This document shows, piece after piece, positions 32,776 to 44,858 of a stretch of 64,000 nt of DNA. The position numbers were made by a program, and so were the translations under genes. Positions within the stretch are counted from its first letter, which is position 1; the number at the start of each line of letters is the position of its first letter. The stretch is taken from contig SAXG01000117.1 of NCBI GenBank assembly GCA_012932865.1, positions 1 through 64,000 on the forward strand, in the 5' to 3' direction. The notes beneath the pieces were generated by a model. That model was not told the DNA's origin and ran no database searches. It worked only from the letters and a program-made list of their open reading frames with translations. Source of the DNA: Amylostereum areolatum. Lineage: Eukaryota > Basidiomycota > Agaricomycetes > Russulales > Stereaceae.

Positions 32776-34012
32776 ATGGGTGCTTCTCGCTCAGACAAGG
32801 AGGCTTACTTTGTGAAGCTCAAGGAGCTCATCAACAAATACCGTGCGTTACGCTCGAGCACATACACTTCACACCTCTAACGCCTTTCTTTTCCAGCGTC
32901 CATCTTCTTGGTCAATGTCGATAACGTCGGTTCTAACCAGATGCATCAGATCCGTGTTGCCCTCCGTGGCAAGGGTGTCGTCCTCATGGGCAAGAACACC
33001 ATGGTCCGCCGTGCTCTGCGTTCCATCATCTCGGAGAACCCGACCCTCGAGCGTCTCCTCCCTCACGTCAAAGGCAACATCGGCTTCGTCTTTACTGGGA
33101 TGGATCTCGCTGAAATCCGCGACATCATCATCGCCAACAAGGTCGCTGCCCCTGCCCGTGCCGGTGCTTTCGCCCCCAAGGACGTCTTCATCCCCGCTGG
33201 CAACACCGGCATGGAGCCCGGAAAGACCTCCTTCTTCCAGGCCCTCGGTATCCCGACCAAGATCGCGCGTGGTACGATCGAAATCGTCTCTGATGTCCAG
33301 GTTGTCGTCGCCGGCTCGCGTGTTGGTACTTCCGAGGCGACGTTGCTCAACATGTTGAACGTCTCGCCGTTCACGTACGGGATGTCCGTCGTGCAAATAT
33401 TCGACCAGGGCAACGTGTTCTCTCCCGATGTCCTCGACGTCAGCACCGAGACCCTCATCGACCGTTTCACGTCTGGTATCAAGACCATCGCGGCCATCTC
33501 ACTGGCTCTCAACTACCCCACGATCGTGTCCGTTACCCACTCGCTCGTCAACTCGTACAAGAACTTGATCGCCATTGCTCTGGTGACTGAGTACTCGTTC
33601 GAGGGTGCTGAGAAGGTAAGCCCTGCTCTCTCCTACTTTTGTTTCCGCAATTTCTATTGTTTCATCCGACGATGCTTTTTATTCACACACTGAAAATACT
33701 GGACGTCCCAAAGACGGCTGTAGAGTACACTTTACTGAGGATTATTTCCCTTCGCCATTGCCATCTTATTGGGGACCGGATGGCTGATTTTTTTTACTCG
33801 CAGGCCAAGGAGTTCCTCGCCAACCCTGAGGCCTTCGCTGCTGCCGTTGCCCCCGCTGCTGCTGCTGCCACCGAGGCTGCGCCTGCCGCCGAGGAGAAGA
33901 AGGAGGAAGAGGAGGAAGAATCTGAGGGTGACATGGTTCGTCATTTGACCGTCTGTTTCTGTCTGTCCAGATCACTGACCTATTCCTCCAGGGCTTCGGT
34001 CTCTTCGACTAA
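32776..34012 (+). CDS. RPP0: 60S acidic ribosomal protein P0
   Basis: This is the core of the ribosomal stalk. It binds 25S rRNA through its N-terminal domain and carries P1/P2 dimers that recruit GTPase factors. Four exons give 312 residues, the usual length: 32776-32842, 32897-33615, 33804-33935 and 33992-34012. The N-terminus reads [19 protein letters not shown], then after the first 54-nt intron [19 protein letters not shown] and [11 protein letters not shown]. The Ala-rich hinge [18 protein letters not shown] precedes the acidic run and the conserved end DMGFGLFD, whose last seven residues lie alone in the fourth exon. The second intron (188 nt) is the longest in the window and could carry a regulatory element or small RNA; I recognised none. 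Confidence 0.96.
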
Positions 34013-35026
34013 ACGTCTGCATCTCGAAAAGAGCGCTCCCTTGCTTGGGATGACATCATGTTTTTACCTCTGTAGTCATGTCGTCGTCATGATAATGGGA
34101 ATTCCCACTTGCACTGCTATTTTTTCTGAGGGCCCGAGGGGTATCAACCACTGCGATAGGGCGCGACCGGCGGTTCTTGCGCAGGTGGAAAGCACATGCG
34201 CGAGAGGAATGCCCTCAACCCCAGCTGGACCCGCATCATCCCGACCGAATGATCTTGGGACTTTGGATCACCTTTTGAGCTGAAGACCAAGAAGATTTCC
34301 CTGTGCGGTCTACATTCAGGGTGGTCAATTGTGGTAAAGAACCACGACTTCGATGGACGTGCGCAAATACGCCGAGTCGCCGAGTCGAAGGAGGGGGCCC
34401 CGCGTATTATGCCGCGACCCGAGGACGTGCAAGGTGGGCTATGTATATGATCACTCCTGCGAAGTGTCCGGCTACGTATGAGTGACAGAATTTATAATAT
34501 CTTTCAGCCGGTAGGTGAATATGCTATAAGACCGGGTCATGGGGTAAAGGAAAGGGAGGAGCTGAGAGCCTTGTGGTGGACAGAAGGACCGAATAAGGTT
34601 GAGAAGAGCTGGGGGCGGGCAGGGGCGGGCCTTCGTCGGCTTCCGTCGCAAGATCTGTGCAGCATCTCGGGCCGGACGCGATGTTTCCTTTTCCTCCACA
34701 TCGTCAGCGATCTCGAGAAGGTTCTGGCAGCAGCGACAGTGGGGACAATGGAAGAGAATGGAGAGGGCTGAACGGGCGCTGGAAATGTCGGATGGGGCGA
34801 TGAGCGACGAGGACGAGGACCGACGTCATGGATGAGGGCCGTCCGAAAAGTGTGAGCTCAACGGCGAGGCGTCGTCCGTCGTCCGCTCGTCCGTTTCTCT
34901 CCTTGTTCCTCCTCCCTTCATCTGATAACCCCCAGGCCCTCCCCCTCTTCAATTCCTCCTTATTTATACCCTCGTCTCCTCTTCTTCCCCATCATCTCCC
35001 CGCTCCCCGCGCCCCGCCCCGCAGCC
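34013..35026. promoter_or_regulatory. RPP0 3' flank and TPS1 promoter
   Basis: TATTTATA at 34961-34968 lies about 60 nt before the TPS1 ATG and is a good TATA box. AGGGG at 34621-34625 and CCCCT near 34942 match the general stress-response element core, which often accompanies trehalose genes, but such 5-mers are frequent by chance. Open frames through this GC-rich stretch look like shadows. Confidence 0.4.
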
Positions 35027-37019
35027 ATGCCAGAGCCCACACCCGCCCCCACACCCTCCCTCTCCGACACCTCCCTCCCCACCCTCGCCGGAAGCAAGGA
35101 AGACCAACATCTCATCGTCGTCTCCAACCGTCTTCCCGTCACCATCTCCAAAGATGCCTCGGGAGAGTACCACTTCAAGATGTCCTCCGGCGGCCTCGTC
35201 TCCGCCCTTTCCGGCACAAAAAAGTCCATGTCCTTCACCTGGATCGGCTGGCCCGGCTTCTACATCCCTCCCAAGGAGCGCGCGATCGTCGACAAGCGTC
35301 TCGCGGAGGAGTACTCATGCCAGGCCGTCTACCTCGACGACGACGTCGCCGACAGGCACTACAACGGCTTTTCCAACTCCATCCTCTGGCCGCTTTTCCA
35401 TTACCACCCCGGAGAGATGAACTTCGACGAGGAGAACTGGCTCGCGTATCGTCAGGCGAACCTCGCGTTCGCTCAGGTCGTGCGCCAACAGATCCGTCCA
35501 GGCTCGATGGTCTGGGTCCAGGACTACCATCTCATGCTCCTTCCCATGTTCCTCCGCGGGCTCGTCACCGCCTCTTCCGAAATGCCCGAGTACACCAAGG
35601 CCGAGCTCGAGAAGATCACGGACGGCGTGAACGTCGAGGAGGACCTTTCCTCTGCGGGTGGAGATGTTACCATCCCCGGTGTCAAGATCGGGTACTTCCT
35701 CCATACACCTTTCCCCTCCAGCGAGATTTACAGGTGCGCCATTGTCACGGGGGAATGCGCGCGCGCGTATATACTCATATATCCATCATCCCAGGATTCT
35801 ACCCGTTCGCCGCGAGATCCTCCTAGGCGTGCTGTATTCCGATCTCATTGGGTTTCACACCTATGACTACGCCCGGCACTTCCTGTCCTCGTGTACCCGT
35901 ATTCTCGGCCTTCCCACCATGCCGAATGGCGTCGAATTCGACGGTCGTCTCGCCCACGTCGGCACCTTCCCCATCGGTATCGATCCCACGTCTTTCACCG
36001 ATGTGCGTTCTCTGCCCCCGATATCCCGAAGATGTCCCGCTGACGCGATGGTTCACTTGCACAGAATTTGAAGAAGGAGAGCGTGCAGAAGCGCATCGCC
36101 GCCCTCGAACAGAGGTTCAACGGCGTCAAGGTCATCGTTGGCGTGGACCGTCTGGACTACATCAAGGGTGTCCCCCAGAAGCTCCACGCGCTCGAGCTGT
36201 TCCTTACTCAACACCCCGAGTGGATCGGCAAGGTGCGCCGTCCACGTTTGCACATGCTCTGTTTGATGTCTGACGCGTCGCTGCCAGGTCGTTCTTGCCC
36301 AACTCGCCGTACCATCGCGTCAGGATGTGGAAGAATATCAGAACCTGCGCGCGACCGTGAACGAGCTCGTGGGGCGCATCAACGGCCGGTTCGGTACCGT
36401 CGAATTCATGCCGATTCACTTCATGCACAAGTCGTTGCCGTTTGACGAGCTTTGCGCGTTGTATGCTGTCAGCGACGTATGTCTCGTGTCAAGTACCCGC
36501 GATGGGATGAACTTGGTATGTCTTTTTATCCTTTCCTTTCTTGTGTGCATTTGGATTTTCGTGCATACATGTGCACCCTGCTCGTCCCCTCCCCTTTCCC
36601 TCTTTTGATCCGTCATTTTCGCGAGGCTGACCCTTGCGTCTTACCAGGTCTCCTACGAATACATCGCTTGCCAACAAGCTCGCCAAGGCGTCATGATCCT
36701 CTCCGAATTTGCAGGGGCAGCCCAATCCCTCAACGGCTCGCTCGTCGTCAACCCATGGGACTCACAGCAGGTCGCCGACGCGATCCACGAGGCCGTGACG
36801 ATGCCCGCGGACGTACGCGCGGAAAACCACCGCAAGCTGTACAAGTACGTGAACAAGTACTCGGCCGCGTTCTGGGGGACGAGCTTCGTGCGGGAGATGC
36901 AACGCATAGTACCCGAAGACTTTGGCGAGAAGAGCGCGCAGGCGGTCGCCTCACCTGGCCCGGTGCAGGCAACGCAGGAGGTGACGAGGGAAGAGGATAA
37001 TGCGGCAGTTGTGTCATGA
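35027..37019 (+). CDS. TPS1: trehalose-6-phosphate synthase
   Basis: This is a cytosolic GT20 glycosyltransferase that joins UDP-glucose and glucose-6-phosphate to trehalose-6-phosphate, for stress protection and control of glycolysis. Five exons give 560 residues: 35027-35733, 35795-36002, 36065-36232, 36288-36515 and 36648-37019. Landmarks are LIVVSNRLPVT (about residue 30), FTWIGWPGFYIPPKER, the acceptor-site line WPLFHYHPGE, VWVQDYHLMLLP, IGYFLHTPFPSSEIYR interrupted by the first intron, LIGFHTYDYARHFLSSC, VGVDRLDYIKGVPQK (about residue 330) and the nucleotide-sugar site SSTRDGMNLVSYEYIACQQ split by the 132-nt fourth intron. There is no C-terminal phosphatase domain, so it is the synthase and not a Tps2-type fusion. 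The extension after about residue 500 is short and low-complexity. Confidence 0.96.
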
Positions 37020-37675
37020 TCCGATATAGGTAGAAAGGGTGTCATGTTCTGGATTGTGTTTCTACTCTCGGGGTTTGTTTGTCGTGTCCATCGGTATGGT
37101 CGTGCTCGACCGTCTCGCTGCTGCTGAACGTTGATCTTCCTGCTGTCGTTTTTATTTTGGCGTATAGAGTAAAGTTGTTGTATAGATACTTACTGAATGG
37201 GAATGGGAAAGGTGTACGATCCATACATTGTCATCACTGTACATCCTCAAATACATTTCAAACTCGGAAAGAAAAAAAAAAAACACTGCACATCTTTTGT
37301 AGATCGTAGACCTTCTGGGCTGCGAAATGCAGGCGTGCATGCCGCCCGCTTGGACAAGGAATTGGCATGAAAATCAAGGTGGATTAACTCTGGCAAATCT
37401 TTGGTACATATATCTCGTCAGGCTCACGTCCAGCATGTGCAGAACCAAGTGCACGGGATACACGATCATAGTATACACTTCAGCCTGGAGTTGTAACTCA
37501 TAGATATTGGATTGGACGCGAAGAAGTGCATACATTTTAACCACTTTACGACTTTTACAGACCATGACGGATGCACAACATAGTACGTATGTAGAAGTGG
37601 GATTCAAAGCTTTTCTTCAGCGAGAACGACCGTCTTCTGTTCTATTCAAGCCTGCCAACTAGAGACTTGAATCGG
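37020..37675. other. convergent 3' flank of TPS1 and F-box gene
   Basis: It contains an A-rich tract (about 37270-37282) and AT-rich sequence suited to polyadenylation in both directions. No gene is seen. Confidence 0.45.
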
Positions 37676-39211
37676 TCAGTTGCTGTCCTCATCCACGTCT
37701 TGAAACTCCGCATCCGCATCCGCGTACATGTCGTTGTCATCCGGCTCGTCGTTTATATTTTCCCAATCTTCACTGTCGTCGTCCTCGTCGTCCTCGTCCC
37801 AGTTGTCCTCGTCCTCGTCCTCGAGTTCGCTCCCACCACCGAAATCGTCGTCAAACTCGTCCCCCGTCCGAAAATGCCACGATCGCTCCAGCCACCGGTC
37901 GATCGTTATTCTCGGTAGCGCTTGTCCATTATCTTCCACGAGCCGATCTTGCAGCGTCTGCTCCTGCAAACGGATACCCCGCTCGGCGCACGTTCGCTCG
38001 AACGCATCCCAAACGCCAGGCGCAAAGTCCGCGGCCTTCGCCACCGCTCCCCACCGGTGGGACATGGTGATGTAGACCCTCCTGAGGGCAGGAAGACCGT
38101 TGGAGCGGAGAATGGCGTGCAAAACGGCAAGCTCATCTTGCGCTTCGAGCGATATCTGGAGCACCTCGAGCGCGGCGAGGCCCTTCGACAGAACGGTGAT
38201 GGGAATGTTCTCCGTGTAGAATCTGAACACGCGCAGGTTGGACAGGGAGGGAATGACATCGTGCAGTCTGTCGGCGTACGGACCGTCCTTGTTTTTCAGT
38301 GCAGTGCTTTCTAACTCGATGTCCTCGATGCTATCCCGCCACAGCTCGAGCGCACGCCCAAACCCGGCCGCCGAGAATTGGTAACCAGACAGGTAGATCG
38401 TGCGTACGGCGGGCGCGATGCGCGCGAGCGCGACGAGGTGGCGATCCTCGATATTTGAGAGGATCGCGACGTCCCTCAGGTGCGGACATGCACCATCTTG
38501 CACGGAGAAGTTGGCCGCGAAGTGCTGGTCTTCGTTCTCGGAGGAAGGCGCATGGGAGAAGCCTAAAGCATCGCGGTATACGGTGAGGGAACGGAGTTCA
38601 GGCCAACGCTGGATCATCTCGAAGAATTTGGGTAGATGGTGGAAGGCGTCGCACCGCGTGTCGCTCATCGCGTAGCGCGAGACGAGTACGTCGCGGAGGC
38701 CCGTGGCCGCGCCGAGTGCGCGGTGGAGTGCTTTCAGCTCGTAGCCGTTCCATCCGTGAATCTCGACCTCCTTCAGGTTCGGGCAGCGGTCAATGATCTT
38801 GGCGAGAGCGGCGGTCTCGGTGCGGTGCATGCGCAGAGAGGCGTACCGGATTTCGAGCACGAGGGATGCGAGCGTGGGCGTGCGACGTAGGGTGCGCAAG
38901 AGATGGTGGCATGCATAAGGGAGGCCATCGTCGGCATTGCCGAGGTAAACGCAGGTGTAAAGTGCCAGGCGCGCAGCGTGTAGCCAGTGTTTGTCGACAC
39001 GTGCACAGCGGGCGAGCGTGCGGCTGGGGGAGAGGTCATAGAGTCTGCGGTGCTTGGTCATGAGCATAATTTGACTGAGGACCTCTAATGGGATTGTGGG
39101 CAACGGACTGAAAGGAGCCATCAAATGAGAGAGTTGAACGCGGTCAGGAAAGAACGCATTTACGCACCGACCGTTGGCCTGCAGTGATTCTTCTACTTCG
39201 TGATCTGACAT
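37676..39211 (-). CDS. F-box/leucine-rich protein with acidic tail
   Basis: A single exon of 511 residues. An F-box-like start (PLPTIPLEVLSQIML, then RTLARCARVDKHWLHAARLA) is followed by irregular leucine-rich repeats such as LASLVLEIRYASLRM, CPNLKEVEIHGWNGYELK and LSNLRVFRFYTENIPI. The last 60 residues are almost purely acidic (EDEDEDNWDEDDEDDD). Proteins of this build are abundant in Agaricomycetes and are thought to be SCF ubiquitin-ligase substrate receptors; the substrate is unknown. An upstream Met would lengthen nothing, as a stop precedes the chosen ATG. It is divergent from the lysine-rich zinc-finger gene. Confidence 0.75.
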   Translation of the reverse strand: MSDHEVEESLQANGRCVNAFFPDRVQLSHLMAPFSPLPTIPLEVLSQIMLMTKHRRLYDLSPSRTLARCARVDKHWLHAARLALYTCVYLGNADDGLPYACHHLLRTLRRTPTLASLVLEIRYASLRMHRTETAALAKIIDRCPNLKEVEIHGWNGYELKALHRALGAATGLRDVLVSRYAMSDTRCDAFHHLPKFFEMIQRWPELRSLTVYRDALGFSHAPSSENEDQHFAANFSVQDGACPHLRDVAILSNIEDRHLVALARIAPAVRTIYLSGYQFSAAGFGRALELWRDSIEDIELESTALKNKDGPYADRLHDVIPSLSNLRVFRFYTENIPITVLSKGLAALEVLQISLEAQDELAVLHAILRSNGLPALRRVYITMSHRWGAVAKAADFAPGVWDAFERTCAERGIRLQEQTLQDRLVEDNGQALPRITIDRWLERSWHFRTGDEFDDDFGGGSELEDEDEDNWDEDDEDDDSEDWENINDEPDDNDMYADADAEFQDVDEDSN

Positions 39212-39518
39212 CCTGTCACTATTTTACGATTAGTATGATTAGCTATAGGAAATGGAGTTGACGTACGCGCTGTACTTCGTCTGAGGCCCTAAGGGTGCAA
39301 GTGAGGATCAGAAGAACAGAGCAGGCTTGAGTCGTGTTGACTCTGCCGCGTTCGTCACGTGTACGTGTGCACTGTGCTGGCCGAAAAATAACCTCTGGTA
39401 CAGACGCATCGGCGCCGACAGCTTCGCTCGAAGCTTCGACCAACGACCATCGACTCGACTTCACCACAGGCCTACTTCACCACCCCTTTCCGCTAACACT
39501 CGGGAAGCCTTCATTAAT
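39212..39518. promoter_or_regulatory. divergent promoter
   Basis: This is inferred from orientation of the F-box gene and the zinc-finger gene. No specific site is identified. Confidence 0.35.
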
Positions 39519-40708
39519 ATGTTCAAACGCGTCGATCGTAGGCTACGACGAAAGGAGGAGGAAGAGCAGCTTGGTATTAACGAAGAGATGAAAGAGGTCA
39601 TGGGCTTGAATGACACCGACTCTTCCGAGTCCGAGTCCGAATCCGACTCTTCTACCGACTCTGACTCTGGTGTTGGCTCCGGCTCCGGAGAACAATCTAA
39701 CTCTGACACCCCGGTGGGCGGGAGCATACTCAAGAAAGCGCTGGGCAAGTCGTTGAAGCGGAAACGAGTTCAGGTGGAGGATGCCGAGGAAACCGACCAG
39801 GAGTCAGCGGACGAAGAACCTTCGTCAGAGGAGGTCGAAGAAGGTGAAGAGGATGAGGACGAGGGCGTCAGTATCGCATCTGCCCTACGAGAACCTATTC
39901 ATGTCGTATCCCTCGACCCAGATATCCGCGCATGTGTCTTTTGTCCCGGGAAATCACTCAAAAACCCTCGCATGATAGAGGTTCACGAATCATCAAAAGT
40001 ATGTGTGTTACCAACGTGCTGGAAGTGTTCTGAGATTTGGCATGCAGCATCACCAACGTCGATTAAAGCGTGCCCAGGAGCTCTCAATGGGACTTGATCC
40101 AGAGGAGGACATCCGTACTGTGCTCTCGCAGTTGGGAGATGAGAAGAGCCCCTCTGTGGCTCCTCAGACTGAATCCAAACGTGCAGCAAAACGAGTGCGT
40201 AGTCTTGTTGCTTTTGCCATTTTCTCCTTCCTTAGGCTCATATCTGCTTTAGAAGGCAAAACAGGCCGCAATAAAACAAAAGAAAGAGAAGGAGAAGGCA
40301 AAGAAAGCAGCAGGGATTAAACTGAAAAAGGAGAAGAAGTTACAAGCAGCGAATGATGATGCTACGTCGACGGAAGCCAATCGCGATCGACACCCGTCGC
40401 CCACCGATATTAACGACAAAAAAGCCCCGAAAGCTAGACACCAAAAGTCAGCTATCACCGCACCACCTAATCCTAGCCACTCGAAGAAGTCTGCACTCGA
40501 GGGCGGACGAGAAGTGAAGAAAAGGAGGAAAACAAATGGCGGTGAAGAGCCAAAGAAGGCTTCGAAGACCTCCTCTCGAATGCATTCTGCTCCTCGATAT
40601 TTTGACGGGAAACAGAAGGCAGAGCCAGATCGTGACGGCGAAAAGTCCCGTCGCAGAAACGGGAAGGAGGTGCATACGAAGGAGGACGTGTTGCGAATAT
40701 TCGATTGA
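39519..40708 (+). CDS. lysine-rich protein with single C2H2-like finger
   Basis: Three exons (39519-39998, 40048-40194, 40253-40708) give 360 residues. It starts MFKRVDRRLRRKEEEEQLGI, followed by an acidic-serine tract (DSSESESESDSS) and SLKRKRVQVEDAEE. A zinc-finger-like line follows: CVFCPGKSLKN with two Cys, then VHESSK and, across the first splice junction, HHQRRLKR, giving C-X2-C-X13-H-X4-H. The C-terminal half is a long basic stretch (KQKKEKEKAKKAAGIKLKKE) and ends KEDVLRIFD. The pattern (acidic/serine tract, finger, lysine-rich tail) suggests a nucleolar or ribosome-biogenesis protein, which is inference; I do not recognise an orthologue. It converges on the kinase gene with about 115 bp between stops. 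Confidence 0.7.
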
Positions 40709-40823
40709 ATCATTGCAATACATTCTCGATATGTGATTAGACAAGTGTACATGACGAGGAAGTCCATCCGGAAAGGATAAAAATAAGATAACGCATACAT
40801 GCGAGGCAGGTCAGTCGGGTAGG

Positions 40824-42550
40824 TCACCGAGCGTTTTGAAGTAAAGCGGTGACTGTGTCGAGAACCTACGGAGTATCTGAGTATGTAACATGGATTGGTC
40901 GATACCAAAGAAAAAAAATCTACCTGGTTGATATCAGGACGATCCTTCGGGTCGACTTTGAGCATGCTGTCGATTAACGACTTGAAACCCTGGGAATAGT
41001 TTGATGCTGGGTGTTTGTACCGCGCGTTCAAGACAGCCATGGCTATCGAACCACCCTGCTCAGTCGTTTGCATGTTCTCAAACGGAGAGTGTAGATATGC
41101 AAGTGCGAAAAGAACGCATCCAAGGGACTGAGTCACCGTCAGATCGTACTCTGCACTGTCACGGCGGCAGACCTACCCATATATCCACCTTCTCGTCCAG
41201 AGCGACCCCAGTCTTGACATCGAACAATTCTGGCGCCCGGTACGCCATCGTACTCTGTTCAGCAGCAAGGTCCTGTGACGCAAAGTCGTGGTATGAATGA
41301 ATAGTTGCCTGACGCACGATTTCTGCACAAACGCACCTGTTGAACGAGAGCCTGGGAGCGGTTCTCTATCGATATCCTGGCCTTCATGCAACTCCCGAAA
41401 TCCATGAGGATGGGTGTCACCCCGTCATCAGCGATCATAACATTGCTGGCGAGGAATATTAATTGTGTAAAGGTCCAACCCCGCGGAAGCCCTTACCCTG
41501 GTTTGAGATCTCTATGGGCATAGGGAACGATTTCCCCGGCTCCGGCGTTTCCTGATGGTGTCAGCTCTTCGTCACCATCAAACACAACGTCGCCCTCATC
41601 CATCCTCTGTCGAGACACGAGGGGTACGCTGGCAGACGTATCGCCCTCCCCACCATAAGAATAACCTCCAGCGGCGTCGCCTTCAGGATGAGGAAACATT
41701 TCATCTGCATCGTCGTCCTCGTCGGAATGAGGAGCACGGGCAGGAGTCCGTTTTGATGATCCCGCACCAGCGGATGCCGGAGCTCGGTACATGTGCATGG
41801 CACGGATAGCTTCGCATGTGCCCTTGAAGAGCCGAAGCATCTGTCGCTCAGAGAAATGCGATCCATTCTGAGTATGAGTGTTGATTGCATCTTGGAGGTT
41901 ACCGCGCTATACTCGCGTTGGACAATTTTCAGAGACGTGGAAGGCGAACGGACCTTGTAGACAGGTAGGAAGAGATACACGATCTTGCCTTCGCCATCTG
42001 AATCTTGGAGCACAGCCGAGTCCTGTTTTATGTGAGATGCGCACCTCGATATAGCAGACATTGGCTTACGAGAATGCGAATGATATTGGGATGTCTGCGA
42101 GTTGTTTAAGTGATACGTTCACGCGGACAGTAGTAAGTAACGCACGCACTTAAATCGGCGGTATGCCTCTACCTCCCGCATTGCTTCCTTGACGCCATCT
42201 TGTCCCGTTGGGCAGTAGATCTTCTTCAATGCGAACTCACGCTACTTTGGAATAGGTATGACGAAAGAAGTAGGGATGCTAACGAGTACTCACCCCACTC
42301 GTTTCATCCTGCGCAAGATACACGAATGAGAATCCACCTTCTCCCAAGACCTTCATGATCTGGACTATAAGTACATACATCAACAAAACGTTATGATAAC
42401 AAACAGAGGCGAGCACGCACAGGTTCTGCCGTTGATTTTGAGTTTAGTCTGCTGCTGGCAGATGCAACCGGAGATGGCTGAGATGGCGTCTTTGGCGTGG
42501 AATTTGAGAGTATCAAAAGCATGTAGCAGGGACGGTGGTAGAGAATCCAT
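40824..42550 (-). CDS. STK16/Env7-family serine/threonine kinase
   Basis: This is a membrane-associated kinase of the NAK family (human STK16, yeast Env7, which acts at the vacuole/Golgi). Ten exons give 415 residues: 42550-42421, 42364-42294, 42241-42150, 42094-42070, 42022-41954, 41906-41497, 41445-41337, 41272-41177, 41127-40924 and 40865-40824. Introns are 47-64 nt. CICQQQ near residue 30 is a likely palmitoylation site, as in the family. Then come the glycine loop VLGEGGFSFVYLAQ, FALKKIYC with the ATP-binding Lys, HPNIIRIL, the catalytic AHRDLKPGNVMI, MDFGSC, the activation segment STMAYRAPELFDV and SLGCVLFALAYLHSPFE. Oddity: about 85 residues of acidic/serine-rich low complexity are inserted just before the HRD motif (about residues 168-255), within one 410-nt exon. 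The splice phases all close. Confidence 0.9.
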
Positions 42551-43060
42551 GGTTATGAGGACACTTGTACAGGGATGCCGAATTATCAATGAAAGTGTCC
42601 CGGTCGTGGTTGAAGCCCGTTGTTGACCCGTCGCCGCCGGGGCCGTCAGCAAGTCCGACGGTGCCGAGACAATGGACCGCGCTCACGATCACGTGATCCC
42701 AATCTACCCGGTCCCGCGCAGTCCGCCGTTCGCCTTTGTACACCTCGGCACTAATACCTTTCAAGTCCACGTTTGAGCATCTAGTTCTTCTCGACATTGG
42801 ACTTAACGCAGACAAAGGAAAAATGAACATCTGCACAGTGCCTCTTTTGACTGGTGGCTAGGTGCTCAAAGAGTGACTTGGCAGCGCCTCAGATCTTCAG
42901 ACGTGAGGTGCGTCTCGAGGCCGTCTTTGACTTTCACCCGCTTATAAACACTTCTCTCAGACAGGAATCGCGCACCTTCCAACTCCTAACGAGACCCGGT
43001 GAGTTCACCTCTCTTCAACCTCCCTCCGCAACTCAATCCCTCACTGTGGCAGATCTGACG
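42551..43060. promoter_or_regulatory. divergent promoter of kinase and F-box genes
   Basis: TTATAAAC at 42942-42949 is a possible TATA box for the plus-strand gene. The plus frame is open upstream to 42854 but shows no family feature there. Confidence 0.35.
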
Positions 43061-44858
43061 ATGCTCGCCCTCGCTGCACACATTCCTTCACCCACCCCCG
43101 ACGCTGTGGCTGGCACCACCGTCGATTTCCATTCGCTCCTCGTTATAAACTTCAGGCGCGAGCACAACGAGAGACAGCCCATCAACCGTCTTCCAGTCGA
43201 ACTGCTCGGCATGATTTTCACCATCCTTTCCAACGACGACCATCCTAGGCAGTCACTCATATCTGCATTCTCTTTAGGAAGCTCAAGACCCAACCTAGGC
43301 TGGATCAGAGTCACGCACGTCTGCCATTATATGCGAAACGTATGCCTCAGTATGAAACTCCTTTGGGCCAAAGTTATCTTCACCTTTCCCTCTGCCACCT
43401 CGGTGATACTATCGCGGATGGAGAACACTCCTTTCCCACTTCGATGGGACTTCTCCTGCGACATGTCTTCCCTTTCGAAGAATGCGCTTGTAGTTGAGGC
43501 ATTGCAACATCTCCCTCAGATCACAGATCTAGATTTGACGGCAGACGATCGTACCTTCAACGACATTGCCAGTCGCATGTCCTCTTATACCGCCGAGTCC
43601 TTGGAGAAACTATCGTTAACACACTCAGAGAAGATCTCTCCCACAACTCCCACATGCTACGCCTTCCAGACCACGTTGTTCGCAGGTCGCACAACTAAGT
43701 TGCGACATCTCTCCCTCCGTCGTTGCACAATCCCTTGGGGCTCGCCCTTATTCCAAGACCTCACTCGAATGGAAATAATCCTCGATGAACTCATTCCTTC
43801 TTCCAAACTATCATCAATCGAAAACCTCCTGGACATTCTTTCTGGTGCCCCTTCCCTGGCTGTACTAAAATTGGTATATGCCATCCCCAAATCCTCGCCT
43901 TCCGGTGCACTCCCAGTCGTCGCACTAAATCATCTCCAATACATCTACCTCGTGGGTGAACGCAGTGATGTTATGGCGCTGTGGACCCATGTAATCCTAC
44001 CGAAGGGTGCCGTCGCCAATGTCGAGTGCGTCGACAACATTTCCATCGACGAGTGCAATAGTCTCGCCTCAATCCTCACGCACGCGCGCAAGTTAGAAGA
44101 ACTCGGATCATCCTACGGCATATCCTTTGCCACCAATCTCGCAAGTACCGCAATTCAATTCTGGGTGCCATTTGAGGGTCATACTGCATCCACCATCGTC
44201 CCTGTTGGGCCTTTCAACCACGATCACAGACCAGTTCTTACACTCAAATTTCCCAGCCCACGTGTCGTATCGGATCTAGAGCTCCTTGCACTCGGTTTAT
44301 TTCGACGGGTTAGCTTCTGTAATATCCAAGCCCTGGCGTTGAACCTACGTGGAGTACAGCTGGCCTCATGGGTCGACCTTCTCATGCTTTTCCCCCGGTT
44401 AACGACACTGTACACACATGGCGCTACCTTTTGGCGCATATCTGAAGCTCTCAACGTCGGGTACGACCGCTCCCCTGGCTGTTATTCCCGGGTATGATCT
44501 CCCTTTCCACACGCCGAACAATGACCTGTCACTGATACTCCCACTTCCCGTCCAGGTGGCCCTTGTTCCTGCACTTCACACATTGTGGTTGGACAGCGCC
44601 AGTAATTGGGAATATTGGGAGCATCCAATGTTGTCAACACGGCGATGTACCGAGGGCGCATTCAAGCTTCTGAAAATTCAGAATGGGGATCCCTGTGTCA
44701 AGCAGCTGGCTCATGACCTTTGTTACTATTTGAAGGTGGAGTGGCTCTCTCCCGAAGGCGACGTATTGTATGCGGTGGAGCGCCAGGAAGGGCGTAATAT
44801 CAGGTCCGTCCTTTGCCGCTGGGCCAGTCATGGAACAGAAAATGATATCTGTCCTTAG
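43061..44858 (+). CDS. F-box-like protein with leucine-rich repeats
   Basis: Two exons (43061-44491 and 44556-44858, intron 64 nt) give 577 residues. The start at MLALAAHIPSPTPDA is preferred over the upstream open frame because coding quality begins here. The F-box-like region is INRLPVELLGMIFTILSND followed by WIRVTHVCHYMRNVCLSMKL. The remainder shows loose leucine-rich units (LPQITDLDLTADDRTF, LRHLSLRRCTIPWGSPL, LLDILSGAPSLAVLKLVYA). This is the large, fast-evolving Agaricomycete F-box family, presumed SCF substrate receptors. The second exon (VALVPALHTLWLDS onward) continues the repeats; its junction at CGG|GTATGA is the best available. It is not closely similar to the other F-box gene in this window. 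Confidence 0.72.

Noticed and set aside
34828..35826. 332-codon plus-strand frame over TPS1 exon 1
   Set aside because: It is a Pro/Arg/His-rich shadow of the TPS1 frame.
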